Assembly: GCA_016713225.1 (NCBI GenBank)
Contig: JADJPO010000003.1
Span: forward strand, 186,001-250,000
From: Kineosporiaceae bacterium
GTDB lineage: Bacteria; Actinomycetota; Actinomycetes; Actinomycetales; Kineosporiaceae
DNA length: 64,000 nt
Direction of reading: 5' to 3'
Part shown: positions 57,510-64,000 of the stretch, in pieces
Numbering within the stretch: the first letter of the stretch is position 1
Layout of the letters: each line of letters begins with the position of its first letter
Translations under genes and position numbers: made by a program
Notes under the pieces: generated by a model
The model's input: only the letters and a program-made list of their open reading frames with translations
Told to the model about the DNA's origin: nothing
Database searches by the model: none

Positions 57510-59417
57510 ATGACTTCCACGCAGGTTGGTACTGGGGCATACGAAGCGGCCTTCCGCCGCAGCATCGAGGACCCGAGCGGGTTCTGGGGTGAGGCGGCCA
57601 AGGGGATCGACTGGGTGCAGGCGCCGACCCAGGTGCTCGACGACTCGAACCCCCCGTTCTACAAGTGGTTCCCCGATGGGGTCCTGAACACCTGCTACAA
57701 CGCACTGGACCGCCACGTGATCAATGGCCGGGCCGACCAGCTCGCGCTGATCTACGACTCGCCGGTCACCGGCACCAAGCGCACCTACACCTACTCCGAG
57801 TTGCTCGAGCAGGTGGCCAAGTTCGCCGGCGTGCTGCGCAGCCAGGGTGTCGAGAAGGGCGACCGGGTGGTCGTCTACATGCCGATGGTGCCCGAGGCCG
57901 TCATCGCCATGCTCGCCTGTGCCCGCCTCGGCGCGATCCACTCCGTGGTCTTCGGCGGCTTCGCGCCGAACGAGCTGGCGATCCGGATCGACGACGCCAC
58001 CCCCAAGGTGATCGTGTCGGCCTCCTGCGGCATCGAGACCTCGCGGGTGATCCCGTACAAGCCGATGCTGGACGCCGCCATCGAGCTGGCGCAGTCCAAG
58101 CCCGAGAAGACGATCATCTTGCAGCGGCCGCAGTCGGTCGCCGAGATGGGTCCGAACGACGTCGACTGGGCGGCTGCGATGGCCTCGGACGCGATCGCTC
58201 CCGCCGAGGCGGTGGCGGTCGGGGCCACCGACCCGCTGTACATCCTCTACACCTCGGGCACGACCGGTAAGCCCAAGGGCATCGTGCGCGACAACGGCGG
58301 GCACGCCGTCGCGTTGCACTGGTCGATGAAGAACATCTACGACATCAACCCGGGCGAGGTGTTCTGGGCCGCCAGCGACGTCGGCTGGGTGGTGGGTCAC
58401 TCCTACATCGTCTACGGGCCGCTGCTGGCCGGGTGCACGACGATGGTCTACGAGGGCAAGCCGATCGGCACCCCGGACGCCGGGGCCTTCTGGCGGGTCA
58501 TCTCCGAGTACGGCATCAGTGCGCTGTTCACCGCGCCGACCGCGTTCCGGGCCATCAAGAAGGAGGACCCGGACGCCTCACACCTGAAGCGGTACGACAT
58601 GTCGTGCATGCGCACCCTGTTCCTGGCGGGGGAGCGACTCGACCCCGACACCTACGAGTGGGCCACCGAGGTGCTCGGCATGCCCGTGGTCGATCACTGG
58701 TGGCAGACCGAGACCGGCTGGGCGATCTGCGCGAACCTGCGTGGGCTCGACCCGCTGCCGATCAAGGCAGGCTCGCCGTCCGTGCCGGTGCCGGGCTACG
58801 ACGTCCAGGTGCTGGACGAGACCGGCCAGGTGCTGGGCGCCGACGAAGAGGGCTCGATCTGCATCAAGATGCCGCTGCCCCCGGGCTGTCTGCCGACGTT
58901 GTGGCAGGACGACGAGCGGTACGACACCAGCTACATGACCACGTTCCCGGGGTGGTACCTGACCGGTGACGGTGGCTTCAAGGACGCCGACGGCTACGTC
59001 TACGTCATGGGCCGCACCGACGACGTCATCAACGTCGCCGGCCACCGGCTCTCGACGGGCTCGATGGAGGCCGTGCTCGCGCACCACCCCGCGGTCGCCG
59101 AGTGCGCCGTGGTCGGTGTGGCCGATCAGCTCAAGGGTCAGATCCCGCGCGGGTTCGTCGTCCTGAAGGCCGGTCTCGAGATCGACCCCGAGACGCTGCG
59201 TCAGGAGCTCGTCGCGCTGGTGCGCCAGCAGATCGGTGCGGTCGCGGCGTTGCGCGAGATCGACGTGGTCAAGGCGCTGCCCAAGACCCGCTCGGGCAAG
59301 ATCCTGCGCAAGACCATGCGCGAGATCGCGGACGGCAAGACTCCTGCGGTCCCCAGCACCATCGAGGACCCCGGCGTCCTGGAGGCCCTGACCCCCATCC
59401 TCCTCCGCCACAACTGA
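57510..59417 (+). CDS. prpE: Propionyl-CoA synthetase-like acyl-CoA synthetase
   Basis: Adenylate-forming enzymes of this group activate short-chain acids to acyl-CoA. The 635-residue product has the AMP-binding core YILYTSGTTGKPKGIVRDNGGHAVAL, DHWWQTETGW, YLTGDGGFKDADGYVYVMGRTDDVINVAGHRLSTG and the acetylatable lysine in PKTRSGKILRKTMREIA. KGIVRDNGGHAVA is typical of PrpE/ACSS3 rather than Acs. ATG at 57510 follows AGGAG. The 239-nt upstream gap holds a DosR-like box. Confidence 0.88.
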   Translation: MTSTQVGTGAYEAAFRRSIEDPSGFWGEAAKGIDWVQAPTQVLDDSNPPFYKWFPDGVLNTCYNALDRHVINGRADQLALIYDSPVTGTKRTYTYSELLEQVAKFAGVLRSQGVEKGDRVVVYMPMVPEAVIAMLACARLGAIHSVVFGGFAPNELAIRIDDATPKVIVSASCGIETSRVIPYKPMLDAAIELAQSKPEKTIILQRPQSVAEMGPNDVDWAAAMASDAIAPAEAVAVGATDPLYILYTSGTTGKPKGIVRDNGGHAVALHWSMKNIYDINPGEVFWAASDVGWVVGHSYIVYGPLLAGCTTMVYEGKPIGTPDAGAFWRVISEYGISALFTAPTAFRAIKKEDPDASHLKRYDMSCMRTLFLAGERLDPDTYEWATEVLGMPVVDHWWQTETGWAICANLRGLDPLPIKAGSPSVPVPGYDVQVLDETGQVLGADEEGSICIKMPLPPGCLPTLWQDDERYDTSYMTTFPGWYLTGDGGFKDADGYVYVMGRTDDVINVAGHRLSTGSMEAVLAHHPAVAECAVVGVADQLKGQIPRGFVVLKAGLEIDPETLRQELVALVRQQIGAVAALREIDVVKALPKTRSGKILRKTMREIADGKTPAVPSTIEDPGVLEALTPILLRHN

Positions 59418-59458
59418 CCCACCCCAACCACCCCACCCCAACCCAACCAACCCAACCC

Positions 59459-59550
59459 GCTCATGCTCCGCGGGTGACTGCTCATGCTCCGCAGGGACCG
59501 CGTTGTCGGGCCGATTTCGGCTCGGGACGCATCACCTGCGGAGCATGAGC
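59459..59550. repeat. Palindromic element B, copy 1
   Basis: GCTCATGCTCCGC occurs at 59459 and again at 59480 (there GCTCATGCTCCGCAGG), and its perfect 16-bp complement is at 59535-59550. A related element with 25-bp arms lies at 62390-62491. The two bracket the PadR-ABC operon. Confidence 0.85.
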
Positions 59551-59612
59551 CGGTTTGGGGCCGGTACTGGTGACGCCGGTACTGATGACAGGGCGCAGGC
59601 GTGACGCAAGCT

Positions 59613-59643
59613 ATTCACTGAATGAATACATCGTGTGTATAGT
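59613..59643 (+). promoter_or_regulatory. padR operator and leaderless promoter
   Basis: Two overlapping 5-5-5 inverted repeats, ATTCA-CTGAA-TGAAT (59613-59627) and ATACA-TCGTG-TGTAT (59626-59640), run into the -10 TATAGT (59638-59643), six nt before the ATG. The second is PadR-like. The layout predicts autorepression. Confidence 0.65.
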
Positions 59644-59649
59644 CGGCCC

Positions 59650-60207
59650 ATGGCACTGGGCGAGGTGATGCTGGCGCTGCTGGACGGCGGGCCGCGCCAT
59701 GGGTATGACCTGAAGCGCCATCACGACGAGTGGTTCCTCGATGCCCGCCCCCTGGCCTATGCACAGGTCTACGCCACCCTGGGTCGGCTCGAGCGCGACG
59801 GGCTCGTGGCAGTGGCGCACGTCGAGACCGGGGGTGGTCCCGAGCGCACGATCTACGAGCTGACCGGGGCCGGCCGTGATCGGATGACCGATTGGCTCGC
59901 CGAGCCGGTGGACGCCCCGCCGCCCGCCGCGGAAGAGATGATCCGCAAGCTGATCGCGGCCATCAGAACCGATCGCGACCCGGCCGGGCTGGTCGCTCGC
60001 CAGCGCGAGGTGTTGCTGCGACGGCTGCGCACCCTGACCGAACAAGCCGTCGCCACCTCGGCGTCGGCGTCGGCCGCGCACCCGGCCACCACCCTGATCC
60101 GCGAACACGCGATCACCCACCTGGACGCCGACCTGCGCTGGCTCGAGGCAGCCGGCCACCTGCTGGCGCACGCCCCCCACCGGGAGAGGACCGACGATCT
60201 GTCATGA
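59650..60207 (+). CDS. PadR-family transcriptional regulator
   Basis: PadR regulators are winged-helix repressors that often control adjacent transporters and release DNA on binding a small molecule. The 185-residue product starts MALGEVMLALLDGGPRHGYDLKRHHDEWF, the standard PadR winged helix, and has a C-terminal helical dimerisation domain. ATG at 59650 is chosen over GTG at 59635 because the latter lies inside the -10 element. The stop overlaps the ABC ATPase start (ATGA). Confidence 0.92.
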   Translation: MALGEVMLALLDGGPRHGYDLKRHHDEWFLDARPLAYAQVYATLGRLERDGLVAVAHVETGGGPERTIYELTGAGRDRMTDWLAEPVDAPPPAAEEMIRKLIAAIRTDRDPAGLVARQREVLLRRLRTLTEQAVATSASASAAHPATTLIREHAITHLDADLRWLEAAGHLLAHAPHRERTDDLS

Positions 60208-60887
60208 CGACCACTCCGGCGCTGTCGCTCGAGCGGGTTCAACACGCCTACCGCTCCACGGTCGCCCTGCGCGGGGTCGACCTCGAGGTCCAGGCCGGCG
60301 AGGTGGTCGCGATCACCGGGCCCAGTGGTTCGGGCAAGTCGACCCTGTTGCACCTCGCCGCCGGCCTCATGGTCGCCCAGACCGGACGGGTGCAGTTGCT
60401 CGGCCACGATCTGGCACGGATCAGCGACGCCGAGCGTGCTCGCCTGCGCCGGCGACAGGTGGGCATCGTGCTGCAGTTCGGCCAACTGGTGGGTGAGCTC
60501 GACGCGCTCGACAACGTGGCTTTGCCGCTGTTGCTCGAAGGTGAACCCCCGGACGCCGCGCGCGAGCTGGCGCGCGACTGGCTCGATCGGTGTGGGGCCG
60601 CCGAGGTGGCCGGCATGTTGCCGGCGGAGCTGTCCGGCGGGCAGGCCCAACGGGTGGCCGTCGCGCGCGCTCTGGTCACCGGGCCGCACGTGGTCTTCGC
60701 CGACGAGCCGACCGGAAGCCTCGATACCGCGGGCGGCCGGGAATTGTTGGGGCTGTTGCTGACTCGGGTCCGCGACAGCGCCGCCGCCCTGGTGATGATC
60801 ACTCATGACAACACCGTGGCCGCGGTGGCCGACCGCGAGCTGCGGTTGGTGGATGGCGCCATCGCCTCGATGGCGATGTTGCGATGA
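60204..60887 (+). CDS. ABC transporter ATP-binding protein (MacB/LolD type)
   Basis: The 227-residue product has Walker A GPSGSGKST, Q-loop LQFGQLVGELDALDNVALPLLLEG, signature LSGGQAQRVAVARAL, Walker B VVFADEPTGSLD and the H-loop MITHDN. This is the MacB/LolD/FtsE class that works with FtsX-like permeases. Substrates of actinobacterial PadR-linked members are typically drugs or cell-envelope compounds, but none can be read here. It overlaps both neighbours by 4 bp. Confidence 0.94.
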   Translation: MTTTPALSLERVQHAYRSTVALRGVDLEVQAGEVVAITGPSGSGKSTLLHLAAGLMVAQTGRVQLLGHDLARISDAERARLRRRQVGIVLQFGQLVGELDALDNVALPLLLEGEPPDAARELARDWLDRCGAAEVAGMLPAELSGGQAQRVAVARALVTGPHVVFADEPTGSLDTAGGRELLGLLLTRVRDSAAALVMITHDNTVAAVADRELRLVDGAIASMAMLR

Positions 60888-62380
60888 CTGCCGCCGATGC
60901 CGTGGTGCGCGCCGCGCTGCCCGGTGGCCCGAACCCGTCGCTGGGTCAGCGGTGGCGGGCGGCCTGGCAGCTCGGTCGATCGGTGCGTGCCGCCGGTACT
61001 CAGCGCACCCGCGACCGTTGGCTGGCGGCGGCCGTAGCCGGTGCCGGAACGCTGGGTATCGCGTCGGTGGGCATCGCGCTGATGTTCACCCAGTCCGAGG
61101 TCGAGTCCGTCGCGGACCCATCCGTCGGGACGGCGGTGGCGGAGGGGATCGCCGTCGTCCCGAGCTGGCAGTTGGCGCCCTATCTGGTCGAGCCTGGCCT
61201 GCGCGCTGGCGTCATGGCAGCGGCGCTCCTGCTCGCCGTCCCCGTCGTGGTCCTGGTCCTGCAGCTCGTGCGGTTCGGCGCGGCCGCGCGCGAACGACGG
61301 CTGGCGGCGCTGATCTTGAGCGGGGCGACGCGGGCCGACTGCCGCCGGATCGCCGTGAGCGAGGTGCTGCCGGCGGCGATGGTGGGAGCCCTGTTGGCCG
61401 GCCCGGCGTATGCGGTGTTGCTGGTACTGCTCGGGGTGATGCCACCCCCGGGCTGGAAGCTGCTGCCGCCGGCTCGTCCGGCGCTCGGGGCCGGATGGGC
61501 GGCGGCAGCTCTGGTGATGATCGTCGTGGTGGCGGCGTCGTCCGCTCGTGCCGGACGGGCGGTCGACCCGTCGGTCGTCAGCCCGCTGGGGGTGGTGCGG
61601 CGTGGACCGCGCCCGTTCCGGCGGCGGGCACTCCTGGTGCCGATCGGTTACCTGCTGGCGGCCGTTGCCGGGTTCATGCTGGCCCGGGTCGACGGTCTGC
61701 GCGATCTGGCGACCCTGACGTTCCCCCTCGGACTGGCCGGGGCGGCGATCACGACCGGCCCGGCGATCATGGTTCTGCTCGGACGCCGCCGCCTGAGATC
61801 CCCGGACGTGGCCGAACGCATCGTCGGACGACGCCTGGTCGCCGACCCCTGGACCCCCGGGCGGGTGGCCGGGGTGCTGCTCGCCTGCGGTGTCACCCTC
61901 GCGGTGTGCCTCGTCGGGTCGGCCTCGCTGGTGCAGGACAACCTGCACGGCGGCGAGTACGACCTGGGGTTCTACCTGGGCGGGTTCGCTCTCGCCGGGG
62001 CGGCCACGGTGGTGGTCGCCGTGGTCGCGGCCGCCTCCATGATGAGCGGCACGGTGGAGCAGGTGCTCGACTCCCGCCGGCCCACGGCATCCCTGGTGGC
62101 GCTCGGTGCCTCGCAACACCTGGTCGAGAGCCTGGTTGCGCGCCAGCTGCGTGCTGCGGCCGTGCCACCGTGTGTTGCCGGCGCCGTCCTCGGATGGGTG
62201 GCGACCGGACTCATCTTCCGACTCGGGGTCGAACCGATCGGGTGGCCGGTGTGGCTGACGCTGCCTGCGGCCGTGATCGTGGCTGGTGGGTTGGCATGGC
62301 TGGCCGCGACGGTGGTGAGTCGGGTGCTGCGCGGCGAGGTCAGCGCAGCGGCGTCCATCGAGAACCTCCGCACCCCCTGA
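60884..62380 (+). CDS. FtsX-like ABC transporter permease
   Basis: The 498-residue membrane protein has about eight to ten predicted helices in two FtsX-type blocks (about 45-200 and 330-480), with RRLAALILSGATRADCRRIAVSE and RRPTASLVALGASQHLVESLVARQ as the coupling regions facing the ATPase. It completes the PadR-ATPase-permease operon, with start ATG overlapping (ATGA). Copy 2 of palindromic element B lies 10 nt downstream. Confidence 0.9.
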   Translation: MTAADAVVRAALPGGPNPSLGQRWRAAWQLGRSVRAAGTQRTRDRWLAAAVAGAGTLGIASVGIALMFTQSEVESVADPSVGTAVAEGIAVVPSWQLAPYLVEPGLRAGVMAAALLLAVPVVVLVLQLVRFGAAARERRLAALILSGATRADCRRIAVSEVLPAAMVGALLAGPAYAVLLVLLGVMPPPGWKLLPPARPALGAGWAAAALVMIVVVAASSARAGRAVDPSVVSPLGVVRRGPRPFRRRALLVPIGYLLAAVAGFMLARVDGLRDLATLTFPLGLAGAAITTGPAIMVLLGRRRLRSPDVAERIVGRRLVADPWTPGRVAGVLLACGVTLAVCLVGSASLVQDNLHGGEYDLGFYLGGFALAGAATVVVAVVAAASMMSGTVEQVLDSRRPTASLVALGASQHLVESLVARQLRAAAVPPCVAGAVLGWVATGLIFRLGVEPIGWPVWLTLPAAVIVAGGLAWLAATVVSRVLRGEVSAAASIENLRTP

Positions 62381-62389
62381 ACCACCCGG

Positions 62390-62491
62390 AACCCGCTCAT
62401 GCTCCGCGGGTGACGTTCCGAGGGCCGGGAACGGCCCCGACATGCGTCGGCTGCGGAGCATGGGCGGTCACCCGCGGAGCATGAGCGGGTT
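62390..62491. repeat. Palindromic element B, copy 2
   Basis: The arms at 62390-62414 and 62467-62491 are perfect 25-bp inverted repeats that include GCTCATGCTCCGCGGGTGAC. The 52-nt interior holds a third, partial copy of the inverted arm. It lies between the permease and the convergent phosphatidyltransferase, so it could also terminate both. Confidence 0.9.
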
Positions 62492-62510
62492 TGGGGGTCA
62501 GGGTTGGGGG

Positions 62511-63122
62511 TCAGGGTTGGGGGTCAGGGGTGAGCTGGAGCAGGCGGTGTGTGGAGTAGGCCTTGACGGCTACTTGGGCCAGGGCGATCACGACGGCCAG
62601 AACCGGCTGGTCGGCGGCGGCGGCGAGGATCACGCCGGCGGTGTTCAGCGCCTTGGCCGGCTTGGACCAGTTCCAGCGGAAGATGATCCGGTCGATCAGG
62701 TAGAAGTCGTTGGGGCCCTTCACCGGCCAGCGCAGGAACGACAGCGACAGCGCGCCGTCCAGCACCATGAACTGCAGCAGGAAGATCGCCAACGCCGGCC
62801 ACAGCTCGGGCCGGATCACCCCCAGCGCCAGCGCACAGCACGCTCCGCAGGCTCGGTCGGCGACGATGTCGAGCACCGCGCCGATGCGGGTCTCCTGGTC
62901 CAGAGCCCGGGCGATCGCGCCGTCCGCGATGTCGCCGATCCAGTAGGTCAGGTACCCCGCGATCAGCAGCTCGGGTGAGGCCTGTACCGCGGCCGCCATG
63001 GCCAGCGGGACGGCGATGAGGGTGCGGATCGCGGTGACCAGGTTGGCCCAGGTGCGGGTGGTCTCGCGCCGGCCGGCCAGGCCGAGCACGCTGCCGTCGG
63101 TCGTCAGCCCCCGCTCACTCAC
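62511..63122 (-). CDS. CDP-alcohol phosphatidyltransferase family protein
   Basis: These membrane enzymes transfer a phosphatidyl group from a CDP-lipid to an alcohol. The 203-residue protein has several predicted helices and a complete catalytic motif DGAIARALDQETRIGAVLDIVAD, which is D-G-x2-A-R-x8-G-x3-D-x3-D. The acceptor (glycerol phosphate, inositol phosphate or other) cannot be decided. Start GTG at 63122 with TAGGGT (63134-63129) six nt upstream, another leaderless pattern. Confidence 0.9.
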   Translation of the reverse strand: MSERGLTTDGSVLGLAGRRETTRTWANLVTAIRTLIAVPLAMAAAVQASPELLIAGYLTYWIGDIADGAIARALDQETRIGAVLDIVADRACGACCALALGVIRPELWPALAIFLLQFMVLDGALSLSFLRWPVKGPNDFYLIDRIIFRWNWSKPAKALNTAGVILAAAADQPVLAVVIALAQVAVKAYSTHRLLQLTPDPQP

Positions 63123-63217
63123 GTGTCGACCCTAACCGGGGCGGCCCCAGCAGGTAGAGGCGAGGATCGGGCACGCCGTCGATGATCCCTCGACCCAGGA
63201 TCAGCCGATCAGCAGGT

Positions 63218-64000
63218 TCAGCCGATCAGCACCTTCCAGGTGGCGGGCCCGACCACACCGTCCGGGGTCAGCTTGTGTGCCTTCTGGTAGGCGATCACCG
63301 CTGCCGTCGTCGCGGGGCCGAAGTACCCGTTGGCTCCCGCCACGTGCAGTGCCCGCTGCAGGGCGAGGACGGCGGCACCGCTCGAGCCGGGGCGCAACAC
63401 GGTGCCGGCATGGGGGCGCAACGTGGCGGCGGCCGAGCTGGTCAGCGACCCACCTGCCGTGCCGCCGCCGTTGGACTGGGCGCCGGACGGCGGGCTCGCC
63501 GTCGGAGGTTTCGCCAGGCTCTCCCGCGCGATCCGGGCGGCGATCAGCCCGCGCCAGCTCGCGGCGTCCAGGGCACCGGTGGCCGGCAGGCCTCGCGCCC
63601 GCTGCACTGCGCTGACCGCGGCCACGGTCGCCGGGCCGTATCTGCCGTCCGTGGTCAGCCCCAGGCCACCTTGCACGGCTCGAACGATCACTCCGTTCGA
63701 GCCAGCGCCGAGCGTGGCGCCGCTGTAGCGCACCAGGGCGGCCAGGGCCGACGAGGCCCCGGCGGGCGCCGCCACGGTGGGGTGTGCCGGGCAGGGGGTG
63801 GCGCGCGCCGTGGTGTAGCCGCCGGCCCAGTTCAGATCGCTCGGGGCGCAGGGGCCGTAGTCGGTGGCCGCCACCGTACGCGTCCAGAACGAGGTGCGCT
63901 TCATCGTCCCCGCCCAGGACAGCGAGATGTGGATGTGGTCTCGGTGGCAGGTGGTGTCGGCGCTCGGGTCGGGCCGCAGCGCGCACGTGCCGTAGGCCCG
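63218..64000 (-). CDS. Peptidoglycan-binding domain protein, 3' part (5' end outside window)
   Basis: The frame runs off the window edge, so the first 32 codons seen (including CHRDHIHISLSWAGTMKRTSFW) are internal. That stretch resembles the HxDHxHxS end of secreted cell-wall hydrolase-like domains. Two peptidoglycan-binding type 1 repeats follow: LGAGSNGVIVRAVQGGLGLTTDGRYGPATVAAV, and LRPGSSGAAVLALQRALHVAGANGYFGPATTAAV ending PDGVVGPATWKVLIG. A Gly/Ser linker separates them. The Met at 63904 is not the real start. The product is probably secreted. Confidence 0.85.
   Translation of the reverse strand, partial: RAYGTCALRPDPSADTTCHRDHIHISLSWAGTMKRTSFWTRTVAATDYGPCAPSDLNWAGGYTTARATPCPAHPTVAAPAGASSALAALVRYSGATLGAGSNGVIVRAVQGGLGLTTDGRYGPATVAAVSAVQRARGLPATGALDAASWRGLIAARIARESLAKPPTASPPSGAQSNGGGTAGGSLTSSAAATLRPHAGTVLRPGSSGAAVLALQRALHVAGANGYFGPATTAAVIAYQKAHKLTPDGVVGPATWKVLIG

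Noticed and set aside
57510..59417. Acetyl-CoA synthetase (Acs) as the name for this enzyme
   Set aside because: The KGIVRDNGGHAVA block after the P-loop is characteristic of the PrpE/ACSS3 group rather than Acs.
59635..59649. GTG at 59635 as the padR start
   Set aside because: It lies inside the palindromic operator and -10 element; the ATG at 59650 gives the standard PadR N-terminus.
60803..62461. Minus-strand open frame of about 550 codons opposite the permease
   Set aside because: Antisense shadow of an FtsX-like permease that is coupled by ATGA overlap to its ATPase.
63902..63904. Internal ATG at 63904 as the start of the peptidoglycan-binding protein
   Set aside because: The frame continues upstream to the window edge through a conserved-looking DHIHISLSWAG segment, and no signal peptide follows this Met.

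Overview
The window is a dense, very GC-rich chromosomal segment of an actinobacterium. The gene order is classic actinobacterial core (recG-rsmD-coaD-DUF177-rpmF-rnc-mutM; smc-ftsY-amtB-glnK-glnD-ffh-rpsP-rimM-trmD-rplS-lepB-rnhB; comM-dprA-xerC-whiG-rpsB-tsf-pyrH-frr-cdsA-rlmN). A mycothiol-dependent isomerase-family protein, a WhiG/FliA-type sigma factor and a chemoreceptor point to a motile, mycothiol-producing actinomycete. A Kineosporiales-like organism is my inference from the combination, not something the sequence proves. No tRNA, rRNA, CRISPR array or prophage was seen.

Layout. 1-7.7 kb holds the end of a DAK/FakA-like gene, recG, an apparently frameshifted chemoreceptor on the minus strand, then RNA modification, CoA synthesis, L32, RNase III and MutM. 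7.7-17.1 kb is a respiratory/hypoxia block: a DosR/DevR-like regulator preceded by a near-consensus DosR box, a DosS-like double-GAF kinase that keeps the heme-ligand His and the distal-pocket Tyr, and the cydABDC genes for cytochrome bd oxidase and its assembly transporter. A perfect 16-bp CsoR/CstR-type palindrome sits inside the putative cydA promoter. 17.2-31.2 kb carries acylphosphatase, smc, ftsY, the ammonium module amtB-glnK-glnD, a secreted C-type lectin-like protein and ffh.

31.2-32.5 kb is the most unusual stretch. A gene with an AbiEi-like winged helix and a DUF559/Vsr-like nuclease domain is bracketed by two nearly identical 56-bp palindromes, like a compact mobile cassette. 32.5-47 kb returns to core genes: an amidohydrolase, a polytopic membrane protein, the rpsP-rimM-trmD and rplS-lepB-lepB-rnhB clusters, paired CrcB fluoride channels, yraN-comM-dprA, xerC and whiG. 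47-57.3 kb holds an M23 peptidase-like protein, an aminotransferase and the rpsB-to-rlmN translation/lipid cluster, ending with a protein made of DivIVA-like repeats. 57.5-64 kb has a propionyl-CoA synthetase-like gene, a PadR-ABC efflux operon bracketed by a second family of long palindromes, a CDP-alcohol phosphatidyltransferase and the 3' part of a peptidoglycan-binding protein.

Two themes recur. At least ten genes show a TANNNT hexamer exactly 6-7 nt before the start codon, the layout of leaderless transcripts. Many proteins carry short in-frame tandem repeats of 9, 12 or 15 bp in linkers, suggesting slippage-driven linker growth in this lineage.
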